From Actinomycetes bacterium (GTDB lineage Bacteria > Actinomycetota > Acidimicrobiia > Acidimicrobiales > RAAP-2), in contig JAJYVT010000003.1 of NCBI GenBank assembly GCA_021791845.1, forward strand, positions 27,334 through 91,333: a stretch of DNA of 64,000 bases, written 5' to 3'. The notes beneath the pieces are model-generated. The model was given only the letters and a program-made list of their open reading frames with translations, had not been told where the DNA came from and did not search any database. The translations under genes and the position numbers were made by a program. This document shows positions 36,878 to 45,819 of the stretch, piece by piece. Numbering within the stretch: position 1 is the first letter of the stretch; each line of letters begins with the position of its first letter.

Positions 36878-37306
36878 CTACGGGACGACGAGCACTGGCC
36901 GCTTGCTGGCGTGGAGCACCTTGTAGGCGGTGCTCCCGAGGGTCAGCACGCCGAAGGCCGAGAGTCCCCGGGTGCCCATGACGATCACGTCGGCCGCCAC
37001 GTTCTCCGCGGTGTCGACGATGGCCTGGGCGGTCTCCTCCACGCGTGCACGCACCACGCGCGGCACCACCGTGACGCCGGCGTCTCGGAGGACCGTCGTC
37101 TCCTTGGCCAGGAGCGCTTCGGCCTCCTCCTCGGTCTCGAGGTCCCACGCGCCGCCCATCTTGCCGATGACGACCTCGCGCTCTCGCACGTGCAGGAGCT
37201 CGACGGTGCCCTTGCTCAACCGGGCGAGGTCGCACGCGACCGTCACGGCGGCGTCGGACTGCGCCGACTTGTCCACCGCCAGCAGGATGACGTCGAAGGC
37301 TCCCAT
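36878..37306 (-). CDS. Universal stress protein
   Basis: 142 residues, single UspA domain. N-terminal VILLAVDKSAQSDAAV and the ATP-binding tail MGTRGLSAFGVLTLGSTAYKVL with RPVLVVP. ATG 37306 is set by AGGAGG at 37315-37320. Monocistronic, and divergent from the holin-like gene. Confidence 0.9.
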   Translation of the reverse strand: MGAFDVILLAVDKSAQSDAAVTVACDLARLSKGTVELLHVREREVVIGKMGGAWDLETEEEAEALLAKETTVLRDAGVTVVPRVVRARVEETAQAIVDTAENVAADVIVMGTRGLSAFGVLTLGSTAYKVLHASKRPVLVVP

Positions 37307-37437
37307 GGCCTGCACCTCCTTCATGCGCTGACGAGAGTGTGCGCTGGCCGGCGACATGGCGGTAGAGCCCAAAGGCCCTCTTGGCCCGCGTGCCTTCGCC
37401 GCGGTGGCGGGCGGAAGGATCGGGGTAGAGACCGGAG

Positions 37438-37854
37438 ATGACCCAGGCACAATCCCACGACCCACAGGCCGGGATCGCCGACGCCTTCGTGCACCTCTCG
37501 GAGGAGACGCGGACGCTCGTCCGCCAGGAGATGGAGCGGGCCCGGACCGAGGTCTGGGAGCGAGCGAAGTCGCTCCTCCCCGCCGCCGGGCTCCTGGCCG
37601 TCGGGGGCGGCCTCGGCCTCGCCGCCGCAGCTTCGAGCTACCGCCTCGTGCTGCGGGTCCTCGAGCGGGTGAGCACGCCGGGGATCGCCGCCCTCCTGGC
37701 GACCGCCGGGTTCGGCGCCGGCGCCGTTGTCGCCCTGCGGGCCGGCCGCGAGCAGCTCCGGGGCGTGCCGGTTCCCCTGCCCGTGTCCAGCGCGGCCACG
37801 GCAGCGGGCGACGTCGCCCGGACGGTGGAGCAGGTGGCGGACCGCCAATCCTGA
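37438..37854 (+). CDS. Putative actinobacterial holin-X/phage-holin-like membrane protein
   Basis: 138 residues. Helical N-terminus with the family-like LSEETRTLVRQEMERARTEV, then two hydrophobic helices (about 50-68 and 82-100). It matches the Act_hol_X/PF07332 type, which is chromosomal and common in actinobacteria and is not evidence of a prophage. GGAG lies immediately before ATG 37438. Function unknown. Confidence 0.65.
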   Translation: MTQAQSHDPQAGIADAFVHLSEETRTLVRQEMERARTEVWERAKSLLPAAGLLAVGGGLGLAAAASSYRLVLRVLERVSTPGIAALLATAGFGAGAVVALRAGREQLRGVPVPLPVSSAATAAGDVARTVEQVADRQS

Positions 37855-37916
37855 GGCAGGGTCCCTCGGAGCCGTCTGCCACCTGACCGCAGGTCCGGGA
37901 CGGTAAGACTTCCGGC

Positions 37917-38684
37917 GTGTCCCTGAGCGACGGCCCGACCCTCGATCTCACGGTCGTGGTCCCGTTCTTCAACCCCGGTGACCGAGTCCGCGAGACCGTC
38001 GACGAGCTGGTGCGCACGCTGTCCGGCACGGGGGCGTCGTTCGAGGTCGTCGCCGTCTCCGACGGGTCGACCGACGGGAGCGAGGAGGCGCTGGCCGGCC
38101 TGCCCGGCGACGTCGTGCGCACCGTGCGGCTGCAGCACAACCGGGGGAAGGGCGAGGCCCTGCGGGTCGGGTTCACGATGGGACGGGGGAGGTTCCTCGG
38201 GTTCATCGACGCCGACGGTGACCTGCCGCCCGAGCAGATGGCGACCATCGCCGCCATCGCGCGCGACGCCGAGGCTGCTCCCGACGTGGTCCTGGGCTCG
38301 AAGCGGCACCCGGCGTCGCAGGTCGTCTACCCCCCGCTCAGGCGGGTCTACTCGTGGGTCTGGCAGCAGCTGGTGCTCGCCCTGTTCGGCCTGCACGTGC
38401 GCGACACCCAGACCGGCCTGAAGCTGGTGCGACGCGACGTGCTCGCCGACGTCCTCCCGCGCATGCTCGAGGAGCGCTTCGCCTTCGACCTCGAGCTGCT
38501 CGTGGTGGCGAACCGGCTCGGTTACCACCGCTTCGTCGAGGTGCCGGTGCGCATCCGCCAGCGGTTCGGCAGCACCGTGTCACCCCGCGCCGTCGCCGGG
38601 ATGCTGGTGGACCTCGTCGCCATCTTCTACCGACTGCGCGTCCAGCGGTACTACGACGCGCCCGATGTGCAGCGCGCCGGGTGA
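37917..38684 (+). CDS. Glycosyltransferase family 2, polyprenyl-phosphate type
   Basis: 255 residues. VVVPFFNPGDRVRETVDEL, VSDGSTDGSEE, HNRGKGEALRVGF, the metal-binding DADGD and TQTGLKLVRRDV place it with dolichyl-phosphate beta-glucosyltransferase/DPM-like enzymes. It ends with a short amphipathic or membrane-near segment. It probably makes a lipid-linked sugar for a GT-C enzyme such as the next gene. A weak -10 (TAAGACT, 37904-37910) lies six bases before GTG 37917. Confidence 0.82.
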   Translation: MSLSDGPTLDLTVVVPFFNPGDRVRETVDELVRTLSGTGASFEVVAVSDGSTDGSEEALAGLPGDVVRTVRLQHNRGKGEALRVGFTMGRGRFLGFIDADGDLPPEQMATIAAIARDAEAAPDVVLGSKRHPASQVVYPPLRRVYSWVWQQLVLALFGLHVRDTQTGLKLVRRDVLADVLPRMLEERFAFDLELLVVANRLGYHRFVEVPVRIRQRFGSTVSPRAVAGMLVDLVAIFYRLRVQRYYDAPDVQRAG

Positions 38685-38753
38685 CCCGGGCGCCCCGATC
38701 TCCGTCCTGGTGACCGGCTCCGTCACGCCCCGGACCGGCTGGGGAGAAGACCG

Positions 38754-40484
38754 GTGGCGGTGACCGGCGCAATGGCCGCCGCCCCGGTCGCGGAGCGCCG
38801 CCAGCCGCTCCGACGCGTGGGCGGGACCGTGCTCACCCACTGGGCGGTCGCCGTCGTCGTCGCATCCGCGATCGTGCTCGGCGTGGTGATGCGGGTGTGG
38901 TACCTCGTGCACGACCCGATCAACTCCGACCAGGCGCTGATCGGGATCACCGCCCGCCAGATCCTGGCGGGCCGTCTGCACGCCTTCCTTCCCGGGCTGC
39001 ACTACGAGGCGGTCGAGCCGTACCTCGTCGCCGCGGTGTTCCGGTTGTTCGGCGCGTCGCCGGTCACTCTCGACGTCCCGGTGCTCGTGTGTGACGCCGT
39101 CGCCTGCCTCCTCGTCTGGCGGATCGCGCTCCGGCTCTCCCACCGGGGCGACGTCGCGGCGATCTGCGCGGCGGCGATGTGGGTGGCACCGCAGGGTGCC
39201 GTCTGGAACTCCACCATGGAGTACGGCTTCCGCGGCGTCACGCTCCTCTGCGGCACCGGCATGGTGCTGTTGGCACTCCGCCTCTCGCAGGGGTCGTCCC
39301 GTGCCTGGGACCCACCGCTGCTCGGCGCCTTGTTCGGCGTCGGCTGGTGGTCGTCGCCCGAGATCGTCTACTTCGCGCTCCCAAGCGCCATCTGGACGGC
39401 GGCGTGGTTGTGGAGGGGACGGCAGCACCCGCCGGCGCTGGCCCGTCGTGCCGCCTGCGCCGCTGGTGGGCTCCTGGCCGCCGGTGTCGGGGCCCTTCCA
39501 TGGCTCTGGGACAACGTGACGAGCGGGTTCCCGTCCCTCAAGCTCGCGTCCTTCGACGCGCCGGGGGTCGTTCCTCCCTACCGGGCGAGACTGGTCGACG
39601 TCTTCCACGGGGCCGTCCCGACGGTGCTCGACCTGCGGGTGCCGAGGTCCGGGGCGTGGGACGTGCCTGCCGGACTCGGCATGGCCGCGCTGGTCGTCCT
39701 CGGGGGCGCGATCGTCGTGGCCGCGGCGTGGCAGTTCTGGCGCCGGGGTGACGGGCTCGCCGTCGCGGCGGGGGTGGTGGCGTACCCCTTCGTGCTCGCG
39801 GCGGCCCCCGCCAGCGTGGCGTGGCAGTCGGCGCGGTACACAAACTTCCTCGTTCCGCTCCTGGCGCTGCTCGCCGCCGCAGTGCTCGGAGACGCAGCGG
39901 CAAACCGTCAGCCAGGCGTCCACCGCCGGCAACGAGCCGGAGGGGTGCATCTGGCCGTCGCCGTGGTTGGCGCCGTCCTGCTGGCCGGCGTGATGGCGAC
40001 GAGCGTGGTCGCCTTCGGCGACCTGCAGGCCATCAACGTGCTGCCCGGCTCGAGGCTCGGGGCATCGCCGGACCAACCGGCGCGACGACTGGCCGCCGGT
40101 CTCGAACGCGCCGGTGTGGGCGGCGGGTACGCGGACTACTGGGTTGCGTACAAGCTCGACTTCCTCACCTCGGGCCGGCTGCAGCTGACGGATGCGCCCC
40201 CAAGCCCCGACCGCCTGCCGGGGGTCGCCTGGGCGGCCCGCGCCCTGCCGGCCCGACGGCAGGCGTGGCTGTTCGTGGCCCCGTCGCCGACCGCCCGCAC
40301 CGAGTACGCGGACACACCCGTGATCCAAGGCCCCTCGGGCTTGCCGCTCTCGGTGTTCGAGTCCGACCTGAAGGGGATGGGCGTGACGTACCGCGTGCTC
40401 CACATCGCCGGGGCCGTCGCCGTGGTGTGCGGGCGACCGGTCACGCCGGCCGACCTGGGCATGCGGGCCCCGGCGAGCCCGTAG
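38754..40484 (+). CDS. Polytopic membrane glycosyltransferase (GT-C/ArnT-PMT-like)
   Basis: 576 residues with about ten hydrophobic helices and a C-terminal extracytoplasmic part. The first loop carries DPINSDQALIGITARQILAG, where GT-C enzymes keep an acidic catalytic residue, followed by LHYEAVEPYLVAAVF. No exact family assigned. GGGGAGAAG lies before GTG 38754. It follows a GT2 lipid-sugar synthase, consistent with a two-step envelope glycosylation. Confidence 0.7.
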   Translation: MAVTGAMAAAPVAERRQPLRRVGGTVLTHWAVAVVVASAIVLGVVMRVWYLVHDPINSDQALIGITARQILAGRLHAFLPGLHYEAVEPYLVAAVFRLFGASPVTLDVPVLVCDAVACLLVWRIALRLSHRGDVAAICAAAMWVAPQGAVWNSTMEYGFRGVTLLCGTGMVLLALRLSQGSSRAWDPPLLGALFGVGWWSSPEIVYFALPSAIWTAAWLWRGRQHPPALARRAACAAGGLLAAGVGALPWLWDNVTSGFPSLKLASFDAPGVVPPYRARLVDVFHGAVPTVLDLRVPRSGAWDVPAGLGMAALVVLGGAIVVAAAWQFWRRGDGLAVAAGVVAYPFVLAAAPASVAWQSARYTNFLVPLLALLAAAVLGDAAANRQPGVHRRQRAGGVHLAVAVVGAVLLAGVMATSVVAFGDLQAINVLPGSRLGASPDQPARRLAAGLERAGVGGGYADYWVAYKLDFLTSGRLQLTDAPPSPDRLPGVAWAARALPARRQAWLFVAPSPTARTEYADTPVIQGPSGLPLSVFESDLKGMGVTYRVLHIAGAVAVVCGRPVTPADLGMRAPASP

Positions 40485-40486
40485 CC

Positions 40487-40540
40487 TGGGTCGATGACCT
40501 CAGGTGGGTCGATGACCTCAGGTGGGTCGATGACCTCAGG
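40487..40540. repeat. Three perfect 18-bp tandem repeats
   Basis: Unit TGGGTCGATGACCTCAGG at 40487-40504, 40505-40522 and 40523-40540. It lies between the stop of the GT-C gene and the 3' end of tRNA-Leu. No spacers, so not CRISPR. Confidence 0.95.
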
Positions 40541-40546
40541 CTGGCG

Positions 40547-40630
40547 TGCCCGGAGCGGGACTCGAACCCGCACGCCCTTGCGGGCAAAGGCTTTTGAGGC
40601 CTCCGCGTCTACCGATTCCGCCATCCGGGC
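40547..40630 (-). tRNA. tRNA-Leu(CAA)
   Basis: Acceptor stem GCCCGGA/TCCGGGC, D-loop GGCGGAATCGGTAGACGC, anticodon loop CTCAAAA (anticodon CAA, reads UUG), a class II variable arm (TGCCCGCAAGGGCGT) and T-arm GGGTTCGAGTCCC. Discriminator A at 40547. CCA is not encoded. 84 bases. Confidence 0.97.
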
Positions 40631-40640
40631 AGGAGCGCCG

Positions 40641-40646
40641 AGCCTA
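40641..40646 (-). promoter_or_regulatory. -10 box for tRNA-Leu
   Basis: TAGGCT on the minus strand, ten bases before the mature 5' end. Confidence 0.4.
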
Positions 40647-40663
40647 CCGCCGGCAGATCGACG

Positions 40664-41788
40664 GTGAGGCTGGAGGCGGTCGAGCTCTTCCGGCTGGACG
40701 TCGCCTTCCGCCGGCCCGTGGTCACCGCGTCGGGGACGCACCGGGAGCGGCCGGTGGCGTTCCTCCGCATCCTGACCGACGCCGGTGAGGGGTGGGGCGA
40801 GTGCCCGGCCATCGCCGGGGGCACCGCGGTCGACCGGCCGTTCGAGGCGGTGTGGGACGCGCTGGCCTCGACGGGGGTTGAGCGCCTGCGGGCCGCGGCC
40901 GCCGCCCGCGGCGGGGCGGTGCCGCCCGCAGCCCAGGTCGGGACGCTGTACGGCGCGGCCGACGACGCGCCCGTCGCTGCCACGGTGGAGATGGCGGTGC
41001 TCGACGCCGAGCTGCGGGCCCGGGGCGAGCCCCTCTGGCGCCGCCTGGGGGTGGAGCCGTCGGTGGCCGAAGCCGGGCTGCCGGTGGGGAGCCTGGTCGG
41101 CATCCCCGCCGACCGCGGGCTCGACACGCTGGTCGATGCCGTCGCCGCCGCGTCGGCCACCTCGGCCCGGGTCCGCCTCAAGATCGAGCCCGGATGGGAC
41201 GTCGAGCCCGCCTGGGTGGTGCGCCGGGCCTTCCCCACGCTGGCGCTGCAGGTGGACGCCAACGGCAGCTACCGGCTGGGCTCGGGCGGCCCCGACGACG
41301 TGCGCCTGCTCGCCGGCCTCGACGGGGCCGGCCTCACCTGCATCGAGCAGCCACTGCCGCCCGCCGACCTGACCGCGCTGGCCGCCGCCGCCGCCGTGCT
41401 CGAGACGCCGGTGTGCCTCGACGAGTCGCTCACGTCGCTCCGGCGCCTGCGCGACGCCCTCCGCTACGGGGCGTGCGAGGTGGCGTGCATCAAGCCCGCC
41501 CGCTTCGGCGGCGTGCTCGGCGCCGCCCGGGCGCAGCAGCTGTGCGCCGACGCGGAGGTCCCGGCGTTCGTCGGGGGGTTCTTCGAGACCGGGTTCGCCC
41601 GCCTGGCCAACGCCGCGCTGGCCGGCCTTCCGGGCTTCACGCTCCCAGGGGACCTCTCGGACCCGGCGGGGTATCTCGAGGACGCTCCGGTGGCGTACCC
41701 CTCGGACGGCGGTCGCGTCGCCCCCTACGCCGGCCCGGGGATCGGGCCCCCGCCCCGCCTGGGCCCCCCGGCCCGGCGCTGGACCTGA
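40664..41788 (+). CDS. menC: o-Succinylbenzoate synthase
   Basis: Enolase-superfamily dehydratase of menaquinone synthesis. 374 residues. Catalytic lysines K173 (RLKIEPG) and K277 (CIKPARFGG); Mg ligands D198 (QVDANG), E228 (CIEQPLPP) and D253 (CLDESL). N-terminal FRRPVVTASGTHRERP matches actinobacterial MenC. GTG 40664 lies 33 bases from tRNA-Leu. It stands apart from the maoC-menG-menF operon 30 kb away. Confidence 0.92.
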   Translation: MRLEAVELFRLDVAFRRPVVTASGTHRERPVAFLRILTDAGEGWGECPAIAGGTAVDRPFEAVWDALASTGVERLRAAAAARGGAVPPAAQVGTLYGAADDAPVAATVEMAVLDAELRARGEPLWRRLGVEPSVAEAGLPVGSLVGIPADRGLDTLVDAVAAASATSARVRLKIEPGWDVEPAWVVRRAFPTLALQVDANGSYRLGSGGPDDVRLLAGLDGAGLTCIEQPLPPADLTALAAAAAVLETPVCLDESLTSLRRLRDALRYGACEVACIKPARFGGVLGAARAQQLCADAEVPAFVGGFFETGFARLANAALAGLPGFTLPGDLSDPAGYLEDAPVAYPSDGGRVAPYAGPGIGPPPRLGPPARRWT

Positions 41789-41874
41789 CCGGAGGCCCTG
41801 CCGGGGCTCGCGCCGGCCCTGCCTGGTGGGGGAGCGTTCCCGGGTGTGGGGGACCGCGACCACCCCGGGGGACC

Positions 41875-41880
41875 TACAAT
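41875..41880 (+). promoter_or_regulatory. -10 box for the coiled-coil/ANTAR regulator pair
   Basis: TACAAT, the closest match to consensus in the window, ends nine bases before ATG 41890. Confidence 0.5.
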
Positions 41881-41889
41881 CGGCGTCTC

Positions 41890-42180
41890 ATGCAAGGGTT
41901 CCTCGCCGAGCGCCGCCTCAGGGACGTGCACGTGCGGCTGGTGCGCGCCCGAGAGGAGCTGGCCGTCCTGGACGAGCAGCTCGCCGCCGTCTCCGAGGAG
42001 GCGGAGGACCTCCGCCTGCGCTCCCTCGTCTCGGAGACGCCGCTGGCCGCCCACGAGTACACGGAGGTCCGCCGCCACGCCGACGCCATGGCGCGGGCAC
42101 GCGCCGCGCTCTTTGCCACCGTCGAGGGCCTCGAGCGGCGCCGGGACGAGCTGCTGACGCACGTCGGGACCGGGCGGTGA
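41890..42180 (+). CDS. Small coiled-coil protein, unknown
   Basis: 96 residues, charged and helical almost throughout (VRLVRAREELAVLDEQLAAV, RRHADAMARARAALFATVEG). No family recognised. Leaderless, and its stop overlaps the ANTAR regulator start (GTGA), so the two are co-translated and may interact. Confidence 0.75.
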   Translation: MQGFLAERRLRDVHVRLVRAREELAVLDEQLAAVSEEAEDLRLRSLVSETPLAAHEYTEVRRHADAMARARAALFATVEGLERRRDELLTHVGTGR

Positions 42181-42818
42181 GCGCCGCCGAGGGACCGGTG
42201 CCGACCCGGGTGGTGATCGCCGAGGACGAGGCGATCATCCGCCTCGACCTGAAGGAGATCCTGGTCTCGGCCGGCTACCAGGTGGTGGGGGAGACGGCGC
42301 GGGGCGACGAGGCGGTGGCCCTGGTGGACGAGCACCGGCCGGACCTCGTGATCCTCGACATCAAGATGCCGGGCATGGACGGCGTGCGGGCGGCACGGGA
42401 GATCTCGAGCCGGCACCGGGTGGCCGTGCTCGTGCTGACCGCCTTCAGCCAGCGCGACCTCATCGAAGAGGCCCGCGATGCCGGCGTCGACGCCTACCTG
42501 GTCAAGCCCTTCCGGCGAGAGGAGCTGCTGCCGGCCGTGGCCGACGTGCTGTCGCGGTGCCGCCAGGAGTGGGCGATCGACGAGGAGGTGGCGGGCGAGC
42601 ACGGGGCCGTCGAGTCCGACGGGACGGGCGAGGCCGCCGCGGCCGAGGACAAGATCGCCACCCGCCGGGTGGTGGAGGAGGCGAAGTCGGTGCTGATGGA
42701 CCGGCACGGCCTGTCCGAGCCCGACGCCTTCTCCTTCGTCCAGCGGACGGCCATGCAGACCCGGTCGCGCATGCGCGACGTCGCTCGCCGCATCGTCGGC
42801 GGCGAGCTCCAGCCCTAG
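42177..42818 (+). CDS. pdtaR: Response regulator with ANTAR RNA-binding domain
   Basis: 213 residues: receiver (acids E16/D17, phosphoacceptor D61 in LVILDIKMPG, VKPF lysine) then an ANTAR domain near 160-210 (KIATRRVVEEAKSVLMDRHGL, AFSFVQRTAMQTRSRMRDVA). Such proteins act as transcription antiterminators and pair with PdtaS kinases; no kinase is adjacent. An acidic linker of ~30 residues joins the domains. Confidence 0.92.
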   Translation: MSAAEGPVPTRVVIAEDEAIIRLDLKEILVSAGYQVVGETARGDEAVALVDEHRPDLVILDIKMPGMDGVRAAREISSRHRVAVLVLTAFSQRDLIEEARDAGVDAYLVKPFRREELLPAVADVLSRCRQEWAIDEEVAGEHGAVESDGTGEAAAAEDKIATRRVVEEAKSVLMDRHGLSEPDAFSFVQRTAMQTRSRMRDVARRIVGGELQP

Positions 42819-42833
42819 AGGCGACCGACCGGC

Positions 42834-45689
42834 GTGGCGGCACGGGCGGAGGGCGGCCGGGGCCCCCTGTTCCTCCTCGACGCCATGTCGCTGGCGTTCC
42901 GGGCGTTCTTCGCCCTCCCGCCCGAGCTGGCCACCACGTCCGGCACCGTCACCAACGCCCTGCACGGGTTCGTCTCCATGCTGGTGAACGTGGTGCGCGA
43001 CCACCGCCCCACGTCGCTGGCCGTCGCCTTCGACCTCCCCGGGGACACCTTCCGCCACGAGCTGGTGCCCGACTACAAGGCCGGCCGGGCGGAGACGCCC
43101 GACGTCCTGTTGCCGCAGTTCGAGATGATCCGCGCCGTGCTGGCCGCCCTCAACGTGCCGGTGGTCGAGAAGCCGGGCTTCGAGGCCGACGACGTGCTCG
43201 CCACCCTGGCCACCCAGGCGCGTGACCGGGGGTGCGACGTCGTGGTGGTCACGGGGGACCGCGACGCCTTCCAGCTCGTGCAGGACCCGCACGTCCGCGT
43301 GCTCTACAACCGCAAGGGCGTGAGCGACTACTCCCTCTACGACGAGGCGGGCATCGTCGAGCGCACCGGAGTGGTCCCGGCGCGCTACCCGATGCTCGCG
43401 GCGCTGCGCGGCGACCCGTCCGACAACCTCCCGGGCGTGCCCGGCGTGGGGGAGAAGACGGCGGCCAAGCTGCTCAACGCCTACGGCGACCTGGAGGCGG
43501 TCTTCTCCCACCTCGACGAGCTGACCCCCAAGCTGCGCGCCAGCCTGGCCGAGCACGAGGCCCAGGTGCGAGCCAACGCGTCTGCCATCCCGCTGGTGCG
43601 CGACGTGCCGTTGGCGGTGACCGTGGACGACCTCGCCCTCGGGGGTTGGGACCTGGCCACCGTGCGCCAGCGCTTCGACGAGTTCGAGCTGCGGACCGTG
43701 TGGGCTCGCATGCTGCCGCTCCTGGCCGAGGGCCGGTTCGGCCCCCCTGCGCCGGGCTCGGAGGTGCCCTCCCTGGAGGGCGCCGCGCCGGGAGGTGCCG
43801 CCCGGCCTCCCGGGGCGCCGGCTGGCCAGCCCGGGGCCCAGCCGGTCGAGGTGGAGGTGGTGGTGGCCGAGTCGGTGGAGGCATTGGCCCCGGCGGCGGC
43901 CGACGAGGTGGCGGACGCGATCGGCGGGCTGCTCGCCGGGCGAGCCGCCACGCCGGCCGACAGCGTGCTGGCGGTGGCCGCCCGGTGGGACGGGCTCCCC
44001 GGGCGCGGCCCGCTCCGTGGCCTCGCCCTGGTGACACCGGTGCCGCCGGGCAACGCCGTCTGGGTCCAGGGGGGTGCGCTCGGGGACCCGCTCGTGGCCG
44101 CCGCCCTGGAGAAGGCGCTGTGCTCCACGCCGGTGGCCGGGCACGGTGTGAAGGAGCTGCTGCGGTCCCTCGCACCGTTCGGGGTCGACTGCCGCGCCCT
44201 GGCGATGGACGTCGAGGTGGCGGCCTACCTCCTCGATCCCTCGGCCGGCGAGTACGGGCTCGCCTCGTTGCGGGGCGATCGGGGTGACGGCGGCGACGGG
44301 GGCGCGGCGGTGCGGGGCAAGGCCAAGGGGGGCCAGCAGTCGCTCACCGACGTGCTGGAGCAGCAGGACGGCGCGGCCGCCGCCGCCGACGCCGCGCTGG
44401 CGGTGGCCGACGCACTCGTCGTGGCCGCCTCGGTGCCCGTTCTCCGTGCACGTCTGGACGCCGAGGGACTGCGGGCGCTCCACGACGAGGTGGAGCTGCC
44501 GCTCGTGCGGGTCCTGGCGCGCATGGAGGTGGCCGGCATCGCCGTCGACGTCAGCGAGCTGCGCCGCCTCAGCGCCGAGCTGGCCGGCCAGACGGCGGGG
44601 CTGGTGGCTGAGATCCAGGGTCTCGCCGGGCACGAATTCAACGTCAACTCCACGCCCCAGCTGCGCACCGTGCTCTATGAGGAGCTGGGGCTCGTGCCGG
44701 GGCGCAAGACCAAGACGGGGTACTCGACCGACGCGTCCACGCTCGAGACGCTGCGCGACGCGCACCCGATCGTGGACCGCCTGCTCCGGTACCGGGAGCT
44801 CGAGAAGCTGCGGTCCACCTACGGGGAGACGCTCCTGGCCGAGGTCGCCCCCGACGGCCGCATCCACGCCTCCTTCCGCCAGACGGTGGCCAGGACGGGA
44901 AGGCTGTCCTCGGAGCGGCCGAACCTCCACAACATCCCGACGCGCTCGGACACCGGGTCGCAGTTCCGCCGGGCGTTCGTGCCGGCTCCCGGCCGGCGGT
45001 TCCTCGTGGCCGACTACGACCAGGTCGAGCTGCGGGTGATCGCCCACCTCTCGGGGGACCCGGGGCTCGTGGCCGCCTTCACCTCGGGCCAGGACATCCA
45101 CCGGGCCGTGGCGTCCGGCGTCTACGGCGTACCGCCCGAGGCGGTGACGAAGGAGCAGCGGGACCGGGCGAAGATGGTCTCCTACGGGCTCGCCTACGGC
45201 ATGGAGGCGTTCGGGCTGTCGCGCCGGCTCTCGATCGGGGTGGACGAGGCGAACGACATCATGGAGCGCTACTTCCACGCCTTTCCCCGGGTGCGCGCCT
45301 ACATGACCGAGACGGTGGACGAGGCCCGGGTCCGCGGCTTCACCCGGACGGAGATGGGCCGGATCCGTCCCCTGCCCGACCTCATGGACCGCAACTACCA
45401 GCGGCGCACCGCGGCCGAGCGCCAGGCGATGAACGCCGGCATCCAGGGGTTGGCGGCCGACCTGTTCAAGGTGGCCCTGGTGAAGCTCGACCGGGCGCTG
45501 GAGAAGGACCGGATGCAGAGCCGCCTCGTGCTCCAGGTGCACGACGAGGTGCTGGTCGAGTCCGTCCCCGAGGAGGAGGCGGCGGTCGCCGCCTTGACCG
45601 AGGACGCCCTCACCCACGCCGTCGCGCTGCGGGTCCCCCTGAAGGTGACGATGGCCTGGGGGGGCTCCTGGGCCGTCAAGGGCGGGTGA
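42834..45689 (+). CDS. polA: DNA polymerase I
   Basis: 951 residues. An N-terminal 5' nuclease domain (LLDAMSLAFRAFFALP, AFDLPGDTFRHE, FEADDVLATLA, VVTGDRDAFQLV, GVPGVGEKTAAKLL). A middle 3'-5' exonuclease-like domain lacks the DxE and other metal acids, so no proofreading is expected. The polymerase domain carries ADYDQVELRVIAHLSGD, RAKMVSYGLAYGM and QVHDEVLVE. The O-helix has Tyr where E. coli has F762, as in T7 polymerase and mycobacterial PolA. GTG 42834 lies 16 bases after the regulator stop. Confidence 0.96.
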   Translation: MAARAEGGRGPLFLLDAMSLAFRAFFALPPELATTSGTVTNALHGFVSMLVNVVRDHRPTSLAVAFDLPGDTFRHELVPDYKAGRAETPDVLLPQFEMIRAVLAALNVPVVEKPGFEADDVLATLATQARDRGCDVVVVTGDRDAFQLVQDPHVRVLYNRKGVSDYSLYDEAGIVERTGVVPARYPMLAALRGDPSDNLPGVPGVGEKTAAKLLNAYGDLEAVFSHLDELTPKLRASLAEHEAQVRANASAIPLVRDVPLAVTVDDLALGGWDLATVRQRFDEFELRTVWARMLPLLAEGRFGPPAPGSEVPSLEGAAPGGAARPPGAPAGQPGAQPVEVEVVVAESVEALAPAAADEVADAIGGLLAGRAATPADSVLAVAARWDGLPGRGPLRGLALVTPVPPGNAVWVQGGALGDPLVAAALEKALCSTPVAGHGVKELLRSLAPFGVDCRALAMDVEVAAYLLDPSAGEYGLASLRGDRGDGGDGGAAVRGKAKGGQQSLTDVLEQQDGAAAAADAALAVADALVVAASVPVLRARLDAEGLRALHDEVELPLVRVLARMEVAGIAVDVSELRRLSAELAGQTAGLVAEIQGLAGHEFNVNSTPQLRTVLYEELGLVPGRKTKTGYSTDASTLETLRDAHPIVDRLLRYRELEKLRSTYGETLLAEVAPDGRIHASFRQTVARTGRLSSERPNLHNIPTRSDTGSQFRRAFVPAPGRRFLVADYDQVELRVIAHLSGDPGLVAAFTSGQDIHRAVASGVYGVPPEAVTKEQRDRAKMVSYGLAYGMEAFGLSRRLSIGVDEANDIMERYFHAFPRVRAYMTETVDEARVRGFTRTEMGRIRPLPDLMDRNYQRRTAAERQAMNAGIQGLAADLFKVALVKLDRALEKDRMQSRLVLQVHDEVLVESVPEEEAAVAALTEDALTHAVALRVPLKVTMAWGGSWAVKGG

Positions 45690-45704
45690 CGGCTCCCGGC
45701 GCGG

Positions 45705-45710
45705 TACCCT
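45705..45710 (+). promoter_or_regulatory. -10 box for rpsA
   Basis: TACCCT; predicted transcript start near 45717, giving a ~100-base leader before ATG 45820. Confidence 0.4.
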
Positions 45711-45716
45711 GGAGCA

Positions 45717-45739
45717 CCTGGCCGGCGCCGGCGGCCAGG
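45717..45739 (+). promoter_or_regulatory. Hairpin at the 5' end of the rpsA leader
   Basis: CCTGGCC (45717-45723) pairs with GGCCAGG (45733-45739) around a nine-base loop. It could be a leader control element for rpsA or a terminator for polA. Confidence 0.35.
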
Positions 45740-45819
45740 AATGCCCCTCGAGCATGCGGCTCCGGCGCGGCCGCCGGCACCGGGCCCTCGCGGCCGGGTG
45801 CCTGAAAGCGAGCAGTCCG

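Noticed and set aside
37438..37854. Prophage lysis gene
   Set aside because: Holin-X-like proteins of this type are common chromosomal genes, and no other phage gene is nearby.
40487..40540. CRISPR array
   Set aside because: The copies are directly adjacent with no spacers, and no cas genes are present. The same applies to 63888-63929.
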